Shown: piece by piece, positions 1 to 9,372 of the stretch
How positions within the stretch are numbered: the stretch's first letter is position 1
Layout of the letters: each line of letters begins with the position of its first letter
Assembly (NCBI GenBank): GCA_947498845.1
Contig: CANMLX010000028.1
Location: forward strand, 1-60,763
Source of the DNA: an uncultured Flavobacteriaceae bacterium
GTDB lineage: Bacteria; Bacteroidota; Bacteroidia; Flavobacteriales; Flavobacteriaceae
Direction of reading: 5' to 3'
Length of the DNA stretch: 60,763 nucleotides
Notes under the pieces: generated by a model
Told to the model about the DNA's origin: nothing
Databases searched by the model: none
What the model saw: only the letters and a program-made list of their open reading frames with translations
Translations under genes and position numbers: made by a program

Positions 1-100
1 CCTTCTAACCTTCTAACCTTCTAACCTTCTAACCTTCTAACCTTCTAACCTTCTAACCTTCTAACCTTCTAACCTTCCAACCTTCCAACCTTCCAACCTT
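1..100. repeat. Octamer tandem repeat at the 3' side of dnaE
   Basis: Nine copies of ccttctaa are followed by three copies of the one-base variant ccttccaa and a partial unit. The array is cut by the left edge of the window, so its full length is unknown. It ends only 3 bp from the dnaE stop codon (complement of 104-106). Such a pure short-unit array is expected to vary in copy number by slippage. No open frame uses it here. Confidence 0.95.
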
Positions 101-103
101 AAG

Positions 104-3100
104 CTAATTAAGTTTAAAATAGATGTTTTGTTCCTGTAAAATAGATATAAGTTCTTGGCATACCTTAACTTTTTGCTTTCTACTAAGCATTTGGAGTTTT
201 ATTTTTTCTTTTGCATCATAAACTAAAAAGTTTAGGGCATGATTCCCCGGATATTCATCAACGAGCTCTTTAACAACCGCTATTTTTTGTGTATCTAAAT
301 CTTTTATATCAAACTGTATGGAGATTTTTTTCGCATAGTGCTCCATCACATCATGCAATAACTGAAAGTTATTAAACTGCAGTCTGGGATCACTGCGTTT
401 ACCTGTATCTTTATTCACCCAGCCTTCGCGTATAAATGCTTTCACAAACACAAAGTTACTTTTCATTAAAAAATGTCTAAATTTTAGATACTCTTCTCCA
501 AAAATTCTAAATTCAAAACTATCATAATAATCCTCTATGGTAAATAAAGCCCATCCTTTTCCTTGTTTGCTTACACGATGTTGTACATCGGTAACTACGC
601 CTGCAAATACAATTTCTCTATTAACATAAGGTTCTAAATTATTGAAAAAACCAACAGTGCCATTGCAAAAGGTTTTCATTTCTGTTTTAAAATCGTCTAA
701 AGGATGACCAGAGATATAAACCCCTACAACTTCCCGTTCCTTACTTAGTTTTTCCATAGTACCCCATTCCTCACATGGCGGGACACTAGGCTCTTCAATT
801 TGAACTTCACTGGATTCTCCAAACAAACTTACTTGAGACGAATTTTCATTTTCCTGGTGCCTGTGTGCATACTTAATCGCTTTTTCTAAAAAGGTGATTC
901 CATCGCCATCATCATGAAAAAACTGTGCCCTATGCGTCTCTCCTAAACTATCAAAACCACCCGCTAGAGCTAAATTTTCAAAAGCTTTTTTATTGGCAGC
1001 CCTTAAATCTATACGTTTGGCTAAATCGAAAATAGATTTATATGAACCATCTTCTTTTCTATGATTAACAATGGTCATTACAGCACCATGTCCCACACCT
1101 TTTATAGCGCCCATACCAAAGCGTACAGCACCATTTTTGTTTACAGAAAACTTATAATAACTTTCGTTAACGTCTGGTCCTAAAACATCAAGCTTCATAC
1201 GTTTACATTCTTCCATAAAGAAGGTAACCGATTTAATATCGTTCATGTTATTAGAAAGCACCGCGGCCATATATTCTGCCGGATAATGTGCTTTTAAATA
1301 AGCGGTTTGGTAAGCGATCCATGCATAACATGTAGAGTGCGATTTGTTAAAGGCGTAACTTGCAAAAGCTTCCCAGTCTTTCCAAACCTTTTCCAAAACT
1401 TTAGCATCATGACCATTAGCAGTAGCTTGCTCTAAAAACTTAGGCTTCATTTTTGCAAGAACCGCGATTTGTTTTTTACCCATGGCTTTACGAAGTACAT
1501 CAGCTTCGCCTTTAGTAAAATCTGCTAATTTTTGAGAGAGTAACATAACCTGCTCTTGATATACCGTAATACCATAAGTTTCCTTTAGGTATTCTTCCAT
1601 GGCAGGTAAATCGTATGCTATCTCTTCGTCACCATGTTTACGCCTAACAAAACTTGGTATGTATTCCATTGGCCCCGGACGGTACAGGGCATTCATGGCA
1701 ATTAAGTCTTCGAACACCGTTGGTTTTAAATCGCGAAGGTGTTTTTGCATGCCTGGAGATTCGTATTGGAACACCCCAACTGTTTCTCCTCTTTGAAATA
1801 ATGCATAGGTTTCTTCATCATCTAACGGAAAGCTTTCTGGATCTAACTGAACATCATGTTTAGCTTTTACAATTTTAACTGTGTCCTTAATTAAGGTGAG
1901 TGTTTTCAACCCTAAAAAATCCATTTTTAGAAGCCCCGCATCTTCTACAACAGAGTTATCAAACTGGGTGACATATAAATCGGAGTCTTTTGCTACCGAA
2001 ACAGGAACAAACTTAGTTATATCGTCTGGTGTGATAATCACGCCACAGGCATGAATACCAGTGTTACGCACAGAACCTTCTAGCGCTCTTGCTGTATTTA
2101 CGGTTTTTGCTTCTAGATCTGAACCTTCAGATATATTTAAAAGCTCATTTACTTTTTCTAATTCTTCAGCTCTAAACTTACCTGCTAGCGCTTTTTCGTC
2201 TAAACCAAAAATCTTATTTAGTTTAGACATGTTTGGGATTAATTTCGCTATTCTATCGGCATCAAATAGCGGTAAATCCAATACACGTGCGGTATCACGA
2301 ATAGACGATTTTGCCGCCATGGTACCATAGGTAATAATCTGCGCTACCTGATTAGAACCATATTTTTCGATAACATAATCCATCACCCTACTCCGGCCTT
2401 CATCATCAAAATCAATATCAATATCGGGCATACTAACACGATCTGGATTTAAGAAACGCTCAAAAAGCAGATCGTACTTCATTGGATCTATATTCGTAAT
2501 CCATAAGCAATATGCTGCCACCGAACCTGCTGCAGAACCACGTCCGGGGCCAACAGATACATCCATATTTCGTGCTTCGCGAATAAAATCTTCTACAATT
2601 AAGAAATACCCTGGATACCCTGTATTTTCAATAACGTTGAGCTCAAAATCTAAACGCTCAACCACCGCTTCGGTGAGTGGTTCGCCATAACGTTTTTTAG
2701 CGCCTTGGTATACTAAATGTTTTAAATAGGCATTTTCACCTCGTTTACCTCCATCGACTAAATCTTCTTCATGTTTAAATTCATCTGGAATATCAAAAGC
2801 GGGCAACAGTACATCACGTGCTAGCTGAAAGGCTTCAATTTTATCTGTGAGTTCTTGCGTGTTATAAATGGCTTCAGGTAAATCTTTAAAAAGTGTCTTC
2901 ATTTCATCTGAAGACTTAAAATAATATTCCTGATTTGGCAAACCGTACCTATAACCACGCCCTCTTCCTATAGGTGTGGCTTGTTTTTCGCCTTCTTTTA
3001 CACATAATAAAATATCGTGCGCATTAGCATCTTCTTGGTTTTGATAGTAAGTGTTGTTTGTTGCTAATAATTTAACATCGTGCTTTCTCGCTAGTTTCAC

Positions 3101-4486
3101 CAAAGTTGCATTAACCCGGTTTTCGTCTTCTTGATTATGGCGCATAAGCTCCATATACAAATCGTCACCAAATTCTTCTTTCCACCAAACCAGTGCTTCT
3201 TCGGCTTGATTCTCACCAATATTTAATACTTTACTTGGAACTTCACCATATAAATTCCCTGTTAAAACTATAACATCTTCTTTGTATTGTTGAATGAGTT
3301 TTTTATCAATACGCGGCACATAGTAAAATCCATTTACAAAGGCGTGCGATGATAATTTTGCCAAGTTGTGGTAACCGTTTTTGTTTTTGGCTAACAGTAC
3401 GACTTGATAACCGTTATCTTTTCTGGTTTTATCTGTGTGGTCCTCACAAACAAAAAACTCACAACCTATAATGGGTTTTATTAATTTTTTATCTGATACT
3501 TCTCCTCTTGTTTCGGCTGCTGCTATAGCTTCTTTAATGCCCTTATTTTGTCTGTTTACTGCATTTATAAAGTGAAACGCCCCCATCATGTTTCCATGAT
3601 CTGTTAGTGCTACCGCAGGCATATTTTGAGAAGCTGCTGCCGCCACCACATCTGGGATACTCATCGTGGATTGTAATACCGAGAATTGTGAGTGGTTATG
3701 TAGGTGTATAAAATCAATATTTGATATATCTATATCTGCAGCACCAGTATCTATAGCAACATTAGATTCTAACTTTTCTAAGCGTTTGCGAATCTTATCA
3801 CTTTCTTTCTTAAGGTTAATATGCTTTAACCCAATAAGCTCAATAGTATCTGGGTTTGCTTCCTTAAACTCGGCTTGATAATCTCCTTCTACATCAAGCT
3901 GTTCTTTAGTATATTCTCCCAAACGTACTAACTCTAAAAAACAACGTGTGGTTGCCTCCACATCGGCCGTGGCATTATGGGCTTCGGCAAAAGGCGCATT
4001 AAATAAAAATTCGTGTAACTCGGTTAATGTGGGTAGTTTAAAACGCCCGCCACGACCTCCTGGGATCTTACACAAATTGGCTGTGTGCTCTGTACAGGTA
4101 TCTAGCACTGGCAATTCTTGTAACTGATTTGAGATATCTCCACGTACAAACTCGGCTCCCATGATGTTTAAATCGAATTTTACATTTTGTCCAACTATAA
4201 ACTTTGTTTTCTCTAAAACTGCATTGAACTTTTCTAAAACTTCTAATAAAGGCACGCCTTGTTCGGCTGCTAATTCTGTAGAAATACCATGTATTTTTTC
4301 GGCATCATAAGGAATATTAAATCCTTCTGGCTGTATTAAATAATCTTGATGCTCGATGCAGTTACCCATACCATCGTGCAATTGCCATGCAATTTGGACA
4401 CACCTAGGCCAGTTATCTATATCTGTTATTGGTGCATCCCAACGTTTTGGTAATCCTGTTGTTTCGGTATCGAAAATTAAGTACAT
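104..4486 (-). CDS. dnaE: DNA polymerase III alpha subunit with fused N-terminal proofreading exonuclease
   Basis: Replicative polymerase catalytic subunit, 1460 aa. Residues 1 to about 190 form a DnaQ-like 3'-5' exonuclease with a complete DEDDh set: D6 and E8 in FDTETTG, D105 in NVKFDLN, H170 and D175 in HNATADVEA. A PHP domain begins near residue 260 (HLHNHS, then ALTDHGNMMG). The polymerase core has GPGRGSAAGS and the catalytic PDIDIDF aspartates near residue 687. Helix-hairpin-helix and OB-fold regions follow. This exonuclease fusion is, from memory, usual in Flavobacteriia, whereas proteobacterial DnaE (about 1160 aa) lacks it. The ATG at 4486 is preceded on the coding strand by an AGGAGGGG stretch that belongs to a dispersed stem-loop repeat. 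The octamer repeat follows the stop. Confidence 0.98.
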   Translation of the reverse strand: MYLIFDTETTGLPKRWDAPITDIDNWPRCVQIAWQLHDGMGNCIEHQDYLIQPEGFNIPYDAEKIHGISTELAAEQGVPLLEVLEKFNAVLEKTKFIVGQNVKFDLNIMGAEFVRGDISNQLQELPVLDTCTEHTANLCKIPGGRGGRFKLPTLTELHEFLFNAPFAEAHNATADVEATTRCFLELVRLGEYTKEQLDVEGDYQAEFKEANPDTIELIGLKHINLKKESDKIRKRLEKLESNVAIDTGAADIDISNIDFIHLHNHSQFSVLQSTMSIPDVVAAAASQNMPAVALTDHGNMMGAFHFINAVNRQNKGIKEAIAAAETRGEVSDKKLIKPIIGCEFFVCEDHTDKTRKDNGYQVVLLAKNKNGYHNLAKLSSHAFVNGFYYVPRIDKKLIQQYKEDVIVLTGNLYGEVPSKVLNIGENQAEEALVWWKEEFGDDLYMELMRHNQEDENRVNATLVKLARKHDVKLLATNNTYYQNQEDANAHDILLCVKEGEKQATPIGRGRGYRYGLPNQEYYFKSSDEMKTLFKDLPEAIYNTQELTDKIEAFQLARDVLLPAFDIPDEFKHEEDLVDGGKRGENAYLKHLVYQGAKKRYGEPLTEAVVERLDFELNVIENTGYPGYFLIVEDFIREARNMDVSVGPGRGSAAGSVAAYCLWITNIDPMKYDLLFERFLNPDRVSMPDIDIDFDDEGRSRVMDYVIEKYGSNQVAQIITYGTMAAKSSIRDTARVLDLPLFDADRIAKLIPNMSKLNKIFGLDEKALAGKFRAEELEKVNELLNISEGSDLEAKTVNTARALEGSVRNTGIHACGVIITPDDITKFVPVSVAKDSDLYVTQFDNSVVEDAGLLKMDFLGLKTLTLIKDTVKIVKAKHDVQLDPESFPLDDEETYALFQRGETVGVFQYESPGMQKHLRDLKPTVFEDLIAMNALYRPGPMEYIPSFVRRKHGDEEIAYDLPAMEEYLKETYGITVYQEQVMLLSQKLADFTKGEADVLRKAMGKKQIAVLAKMKPKFLEQATANGHDAKVLEKVWKDWEAFASYAFNKSHSTCYAWIAYQTAYLKAHYPAEYMAAVLSNNMNDIKSVTFFMEECKRMKLDVLGPDVNESYYKFSVNKNGAVRFGMGAIKGVGHGAVMTIVNHRKEDGSYKSIFDLAKRIDLRAANKKAFENLALAGGFDSLGETHRAQFFHDDGDGITFLEKAIKYAHRHQENENSSQVSLFGESSEVQIEEPSVPPCEEWGTMEKLSKEREVVGVYISGHPLDDFKTEMKTFCNGTVGFFNNLEPYVNREIVFAGVVTDVQHRVSKQGKGWALFTIEDYYDSFEFRIFGEEYLKFRHFLMKSNFVFVKAFIREGWVNKDTGKRSDPRLQFNNFQLLHDVMEHYAKKISIQFDIKDLDTQKIAVVKELVDEYPGNHALNFLVYDAKEKIKLQMLSRKQKVKVCQELISILQEQNIYFKLN

Positions 4487-4487
4487 A

Positions 4488-4517
4488 AGCCCCTCCTAAC
4501 CTCCCCAAAGGGGAGGG
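4488..4517. repeat. Dispersed stem-loop repeat (REP-like), copy 1
   Basis: The core is CCTCCCC-AAA-GGGGAGG (4500-4516) preceded by agcccctcctaa. It matches, with one changed base in the loop, the inverted copy at 34653-34682, and more loosely the copy at 33761-33789. It lies directly upstream of the dnaE start codon, so its AGGAGGGG arm may double as ribosome binding site and its hairpin may affect dnaE translation. Confidence 0.85.
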
Positions 4518-4606
4518 ATTTTTAGTCAAACATTAAAAATATCTCTTCGTTCAAACGTTTGTTGTTTAGACAGTTATTTGTTTAGCTCTTAACGAAAACG
4601 AAGTGT

Positions 4607-4675
4607 ATAAAAATACACAGAAATACTGCTTTTTTTAAGTGAAGTTATTATGAGTTTTTAACAAAAAAATAAATA
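4607..4675. repeat. Upstream repeat shared with 9222-9288
   Basis: About 69 bp beginning ataaaaatacacagaaatac that align closely with 9222-9288 in the same orientation. Both copies lie between divergent genes and about 75-85 bp upstream of a plus-strand gene for an exported protein. The start contains AATAC twice at a 10-bp spacing, which could be a regulator binding site on one helix face (inference). Confidence 0.7.
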
Positions 4676-4750
4676 GCAAAAAAGGCAATAAACCTTGTAA
4701 CATTTTCATAACTTGTACTACAAATGGTAGTAAATATTAAATATAAAAAA

Positions 4751-5497
4751 ATGAAGAAATTACTCTTAGTTGCTGCAATACTATTAAGTCATACTATTAA
4801 TGCTCAAACTGTGGACGAAATATTAACTACTTATTATGAAAACATTGGTGGTTTAGAAAACTTAAAAAAAGTTAAAGGCGTAAAAATGACTGCTAAAGTA
4901 AATCAACAGGGCATGGAAATACCTTTAGAGATTTACCAAATGTCTGATGGAAAACAAATGACTGTAATTAGTTTTCAAGGAAAAGAAATTAAGCAAGGGG
5001 TTTTTGATGGTGAAACGCTTTGGAGCCATAACTTCATGACAATGAAAGCTGAAAAAAGTGATGCAGAAGCAACAGAAAACATGAAATTAAACAGTAATGA
5101 TTTCCCCGATTCATTTATTGATTATAAAGAAAAGGGTTATACTGTTGAGTTATTAGGAAAAGAAACAATAGATGGTACCGAAACTTTTAAAATCAAAATA
5201 ATAAAAGAACCTATTACGGTAGATGGAAAAAAAGAAGACGACACAAGCTATTATTTCTTCGATACGGAAAACTTTGTTCCCATAGCTATTCAAAGTCAAA
5301 TTAAATCAGGCCCTTCTAAAGGCATGACACAGGAAATCACAATGAGCGATTATCAAGAGGTCGAGGGACTATATTTTCCATTTTCTATGACTCAAGGCTT
5401 AAAGGATCAACCTCAAAAACAACCAATAACTATTACCGAAATTAAGTTAAATCCAGAAGTAAATGACACATTATTTGCTTTTCCTACAGAAGAATAA
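4751..5497 (+). CDS. Exported LolA-like outer-membrane lipoprotein-sorting family protein
   Basis: Secreted protein of 248 aa with a signal peptide (MKKLLLVAAILLSHTINAQ). The remainder resembles the DUF4292/LolA-like fold seen in many Flavobacteria: an opening helix (TVDEILTTYYENIGGLENL), alternating beta-strands, and a late strand pair where YQEVEGLYFPFSMTQ gives the family feel. A start at 4724 is possible but would put nine hydrophilic residues ahead of the signal peptide, so the ATG at 4751 is preferred. It sits 44 bp before the BNR-propeller gene, which suggests one transcript. The substrate is unknown; a role in outer-membrane lipid or lipoprotein handling is only inferred from the fold. 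Confidence 0.8.
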   Translation: MKKLLLVAAILLSHTINAQTVDEILTTYYENIGGLENLKKVKGVKMTAKVNQQGMEIPLEIYQMSDGKQMTVISFQGKEIKQGVFDGETLWSHNFMTMKAEKSDAEATENMKLNSNDFPDSFIDYKEKGYTVELLGKETIDGTETFKIKIIKEPITVDGKKEDDTSYYFFDTENFVPIAIQSQIKSGPSKGMTQEITMSDYQEVEGLYFPFSMTQGLKDQPQKQPITITEIKLNPEVNDTLFAFPTEE

Positions 5498-5541
5498 ACC
5501 TTAATAAGGTACATGACAAAAGCTTTAATTAAATCCATAAA

Positions 5542-8500
5542 ATGAAAAAAGTTTTATTTATCTCCCTCAACCTAATACTTTTAGCATGCATACCACTTTA
5601 TGCTCAAAAACAAAATACAAAAGGCAAACAATTATTTGGAGACTTAAGTGCTAGGCATATTGGCCCTGCATTAATGAGTGGAAGAATAAATGACTTAGAA
5701 AATCATCCTACAAACAATAGGATTATTTATGCAGGAACTGCTGGAGGTGGTGTTTGGAAGTCCAATGATGGTGGGGTAACCTTTAACCCTATTTTTGATA
5801 AGTACTGCCAATCTATAGGCGCCTTAGAAATTGACCCTGGTAATCCAGACAATATTATTTATGTAGGAACTGGCGAAACTTGGACAAGAAACAGTGTTTC
5901 CATAGGCGATGGTCTTTATAAAAGTGTAGATGGTGGAGTAACCTGGAACAAACTTGGTTTTGATAAATCCGAAAGAATCGCTAACATTATTGTTAACCCT
6001 AAAAACTCTAAAGAAATATATGTAGGTGTATTAGGAGCGCTTTGGGGAGATAGTCAAGAAAGAGGGGTATTTAAATCTACAGATGGCGGAATTACATGGA
6101 GCAAAATTTTATACACAAATAAAAAAACAGGATGTGCAGACTTAGCTATGGATCCAAAAAATCCAAATGTTCTTTATGCTTCAATGTGGGAATTTAGAAG
6201 AACGGGGTGGTCTTTTGAATCTGGTGGAGATCATAGTGCTTTATACAAATCTGTAGACGGCGGGGCTACCTGGAATAAAATTCATAATGGTTTTCCAGAA
6301 GGAAAATTAGGTAGGCTAGCAATAGCTGTAGCGCCATCAAACCCAAATGTTTTATACACTGTTATTGAGGCTGAAAAAAACGAAAGAAAAGGGTTATATA
6401 GAAGTAATGATGCAGGAGCAAGTTGGCAACAATTAAATAATGATTTTGGTATTACAGTAAGACCATTTTATTTTTCTAGAATTGTAGTAGACCCAAAAAA
6501 TGAAGATGTTGTAGTTAAAGCGGGTTTAAGTGGCTCTATTTCTAGAGATGGAGGGAAAACCTTTAAAAATCTAGGGAATATGCACAGCGATATTCATGAT
6601 ATTACGTTTGATATTAATGATTCAGATAGAATGTATGCTGGCACAGATGGTGGTGTTTATCGCTCTCTAAATGGAGGAACTACTATGGAAATAGTAGAAA
6701 ACTTGCCTCTTTCACAATTTTACCATATAAGCGTTGATAATGCAGAGCCTTATAATATTTATGGTGGACTGCAAGACAATGGGTCTTGGTATGGTCCATC
6801 TTCTTCCTCTGGGGGCATTCAAGCCAGAGACTGGAATTCTGTTGGTTATGGTGATGGCTTTAGAGTTTTAAAACATCCAACAAAAAACATTATATATTCG
6901 GAAATGCAGGGTGCGGATAATGTTTGGAGGTACGATGTAGACAATAAAAGGGTTAAAACCATAGAACCATTACCACAAAAAGGATACCCAAAACTACGTT
7001 TCAACTGGAATGCACCAATGGCTATTAGCACACACCAACCCGACAGATTTTATATGGGTAGCCAATTCCTTCACAAATCTGAAGACATGGGCAATACTTG
7101 GGAAATTATTTCTCCAGATTTAACAACAAACAACCCTCTAAAACAAAACCAAGAGCATTCTGGAGGACTATCAAAAGATAACTCTGGTGCAGAAAACCAT
7201 ACCACTATTTTTACTATTGCAGAATCTACCTTAGATGAACATATAATATGGGTAGGCACAGATGATGGTAATGTACAAATAACTAAAGATGGTGGGAAAA
7301 CTTGGGAAAACACATCGCAAAATATTCCTAATTTACCAGAAGGTATTTGGACTTACCATATAGAACCTAGTGTTTTTAACAAAGGCACGGCTTATGTAGT
7401 TTTTGACGGCCACACCATGAATGATATGAAACCTTATGCATACAAAACCACAGATTTTGGCAAAACCTGGACAAACATTATAACAGATGATGTTATTGGT
7501 TTTGTTAGAAACATTCAAGAAGATTATGTAAATCCAGATTTATTATTTTTAGGTACCGAGTTTGGTTTGTATATAACTATAAATGGTGGTGAAAGTTGGA
7601 GTAAATTCACCAATAACATGCCTGCAGTTGCAGTTCATTTTATAGATCTTCAAAAGAAAACTAATGATTTGGTAATGGGTACACATGGTAGAGGTGTAAT
7701 TATTATTGACGACATTTCTCCTTTAAGGGAGATTAATAAAGAGATGCTTGCAAAAAAAGTTCATTTCTTTAAACCTAAACCAACGATAATTAATGAAGAA
7801 GGTAGTTTTTCTGGAAGTTTTGGAAGGGAAACTCAATTTATAGGTTCAAATCCTACAAAATCTGCGCAAATAAAATATCATTTAAACAGAAGACATACTT
7901 TTGGAAAAATGACTTTAGAAATTCAGGATGAAAAAGGCACAACCATATCAAAATTAGGCCCTGGAAAATCAAAAGGAATTAATATTGTGAATTGGAATTA
8001 TCGATTAAAACAACCAAAAGTTGCAAAAGGAAAAACATTTAGCTTTGGTGGTTTTACATCCCCCCTTGTTAAAGCAGGTACTTATACTGTTGTTCTTAAA
8101 AAAGGCAAAGACACTTATACCAGTAAAATAGATCTTATTTACGATCCTAATTCTAAACTAACATCTTCCGATAGAGCATTCAAACATAATACAATAATGA
8201 AAATGTACAATATGTCTGAGGCGTTAGCATATATGGTTTACGAGTTAGATGCTATCACAAAAAAAGCTATAGAACTTAAAAAGCAAAAATTAGTTAATAA
8301 ACTAATGGGGTTAAAGGAAACATTAGTAATAACTTCTGGAGACAATTATGTTGGCTCTGCAGAACCACAATTACGAGAAAAAATGACAGACTTATATAGT
8401 AAAATTGCTTCTAGTTATGATAAACCTTCTGATGCAGAACTAGAAAACTTATCAATTATAGAAGAGCGTTTTGAAAATGCCCAAAAAACATATTCAAAAA

Positions 8501-8565
8501 TTAAAAAGAAAATATCCTTTTTAGAAGATTTAAACTTAAAAAGTGTTGAAGAGTTTCTTGAATAG
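5542..8565 (+). CDS. Exported VPS10/sortilin-like BNR-repeat beta-propeller protein
   Basis: A 1007-aa secreted protein with a signal peptide ending near residue 22. About the first 700 residues consist of repeated Asp-box (BNR) units such as KSNDGGVTF, KSVDGGVTW, KSTDGGITW, KSVDGGATW, KDGGKTW, giving one or two large propellers of the sortilin/xyloglucanase type. A C-terminal region of about 300 residues has beta-rich and then helical, coiled-coil-like segments. Family members are often annotated as glycosyl hydrolase, but the BNR motif alone does not prove an enzyme activity; peptide or glycan binding is equally possible. It probably shares a transcript with the LolA-like gene upstream. No C-terminal type IX sorting domain is visible. 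Confidence 0.85.
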   Translation: MKKVLFISLNLILLACIPLYAQKQNTKGKQLFGDLSARHIGPALMSGRINDLENHPTNNRIIYAGTAGGGVWKSNDGGVTFNPIFDKYCQSIGALEIDPGNPDNIIYVGTGETWTRNSVSIGDGLYKSVDGGVTWNKLGFDKSERIANIIVNPKNSKEIYVGVLGALWGDSQERGVFKSTDGGITWSKILYTNKKTGCADLAMDPKNPNVLYASMWEFRRTGWSFESGGDHSALYKSVDGGATWNKIHNGFPEGKLGRLAIAVAPSNPNVLYTVIEAEKNERKGLYRSNDAGASWQQLNNDFGITVRPFYFSRIVVDPKNEDVVVKAGLSGSISRDGGKTFKNLGNMHSDIHDITFDINDSDRMYAGTDGGVYRSLNGGTTMEIVENLPLSQFYHISVDNAEPYNIYGGLQDNGSWYGPSSSSGGIQARDWNSVGYGDGFRVLKHPTKNIIYSEMQGADNVWRYDVDNKRVKTIEPLPQKGYPKLRFNWNAPMAISTHQPDRFYMGSQFLHKSEDMGNTWEIISPDLTTNNPLKQNQEHSGGLSKDNSGAENHTTIFTIAESTLDEHIIWVGTDDGNVQITKDGGKTWENTSQNIPNLPEGIWTYHIEPSVFNKGTAYVVFDGHTMNDMKPYAYKTTDFGKTWTNIITDDVIGFVRNIQEDYVNPDLLFLGTEFGLYITINGGESWSKFTNNMPAVAVHFIDLQKKTNDLVMGTHGRGVIIIDDISPLREINKEMLAKKVHFFKPKPTIINEEGSFSGSFGRETQFIGSNPTKSAQIKYHLNRRHTFGKMTLEIQDEKGTTISKLGPGKSKGINIVNWNYRLKQPKVAKGKTFSFGGFTSPLVKAGTYTVVLKKGKDTYTSKIDLIYDPNSKLTSSDRAFKHNTIMKMYNMSEALAYMVYELDAITKKAIELKKQKLVNKLMGLKETLVITSGDNYVGSAEPQLREKMTDLYSKIASSYDKPSDAELENLSIIEERFENAQKTYSKIKKKISFLEDLNLKSVEEFLE

Positions 8566-8646
8566 AAAAAATAATGTGTTGATGTGCTAATAGGTTAATA
8601 TGTTGATTCGTTGAATTGTTTAGATGTTTGTTTAGCGAGAGTCCTC

Positions 8647-8774
8647 ATACCAATTTATTTTTAAGTTTATAAAGGCAAAAAATTATTGCACAGTATTAGT
8701 TACGGAATTATTTTTAACGCATAGAAAATTAAAAAGAACGATTTATATGCGGCATTTAAAAGGTTAATTGGTAT
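8647..8774. repeat. Miniature inverted-repeat element M1 (ATACCA family)
   Basis: 128 bp bounded by ATACCAATTT and its inverted partner aattggtat. It contains no gene and lies between two convergent genes. Its ends belong to the same family as M2-M6 in this window. Confidence 0.6.
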
Positions 8775-8799
8775 TACTCATATAACTTTATATTTATAT

Positions 8800-9183
8800 T
8801 TACACGTTAGGAATGGGCGAAGATATATCTATTAATGCGCCATTAGGGTCTTCAAGTAGTAACCTTCTTTGCCCATAAAATGTATCACTTGGCTCACTTA
8901 TAACTTTAAATTTTTCTTTTTTAGCTATTTCATAAACCTCATCTACATTATCAATAACAAAAGTGATGTAAAACCCATTTGGATTAGTTTGAAAATCGGT
9001 AGGTACTATTTCATTTTTTTTGTCAATAATACCTAATTCGAGCTGTTTATCTTTAGAGATTAAATGCACAAACCAGTCACTATCATAATCAATATTAAAA
9101 TCGAATAGTTTTACATAAAAATTTTTACTCTCCAAGAGCTTTGTAGAGCATATGTTAGTCATTAACCTATTTATTGTCTTCAT
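8800..9183 (-). CDS. VOC-superfamily (glyoxalase/bleomycin-resistance-like) protein
   Basis: A 127-aa single-domain protein with the paired beta-alpha-beta-beta-beta modules of the vicinal oxygen chelate superfamily. Helix one is followed by FYVKLFDFNIDYDSDW, then a central strand region (NGFYITFVIDNVDEVYEIA) and the closing RRLLLEDPNGALIDI, which is the typical DPDGN-like terminus. Members include glyoxalases, dioxygenases and antibiotic-binding proteins; which of these applies cannot be told. It stands alone on the minus strand, divergent from the lactonase gene. Short inverted-repeat elements lie on both sides. Confidence 0.85.
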   Translation of the reverse strand: MKTINRLMTNICSTKLLESKNFYVKLFDFNIDYDSDWFVHLISKDKQLELGIIDKKNEIVPTDFQTNPNGFYITFVIDNVDEVYEIAKKEKFKVISEPSDTFYGQRRLLLEDPNGALIDISSPIPNV

Positions 9184-9221
9184 TTTACAGTTAGCTTTAT
9201 TAGGTTAAAATAAATGAGCAC

Positions 9222-9288
9222 ATAAAAATACGCAGAAATACTACTTTTTAAAGTAAAATTATAATTAGTTGTGAACAAAAAACATTTA
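9222..9288. repeat. Upstream repeat shared with 4607-4675
   Basis: Second copy of the element described at 4607-4675, same orientation. Substitutions are scattered but the start (ataaaaatacgcagaaatac) and the phased AATAC pair are kept. It ends about 85 bp before the secreted lactonase gene. Confidence 0.7.
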
Positions 9289-9300
9289 TTTTTGTTACAA

Positions 9301-9357
9301 ATACCATTTACCAAAATAGATTTACCTTAGTAAATACATTTAATAAACAACTGGTAT
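9301..9357. repeat. Miniature inverted-repeat element M2 (ATACCA family), minimal form
   Basis: 57 bp made of little more than two facing ends: ataccatttaccaaaa at the left and aacaactggtat at the right. It lies 15 bp upstream of the lactonase start codon, so it must be in the promoter or 5' untranslated region of that gene. Confidence 0.65.
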
Positions 9358-9372
9358 AAACTAAACTTTTAT

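Noticed and set aside
1..100. CRISPR-like array
   Set aside because: The unit is 8 bp without spacers, and no cas gene is present. It is a simple tandem repeat.
4724..4750. Upstream start of the LolA-like protein
   Set aside because: It would place nine hydrophilic residues ahead of a normal signal peptide; the ATG at 4751 fits much better.
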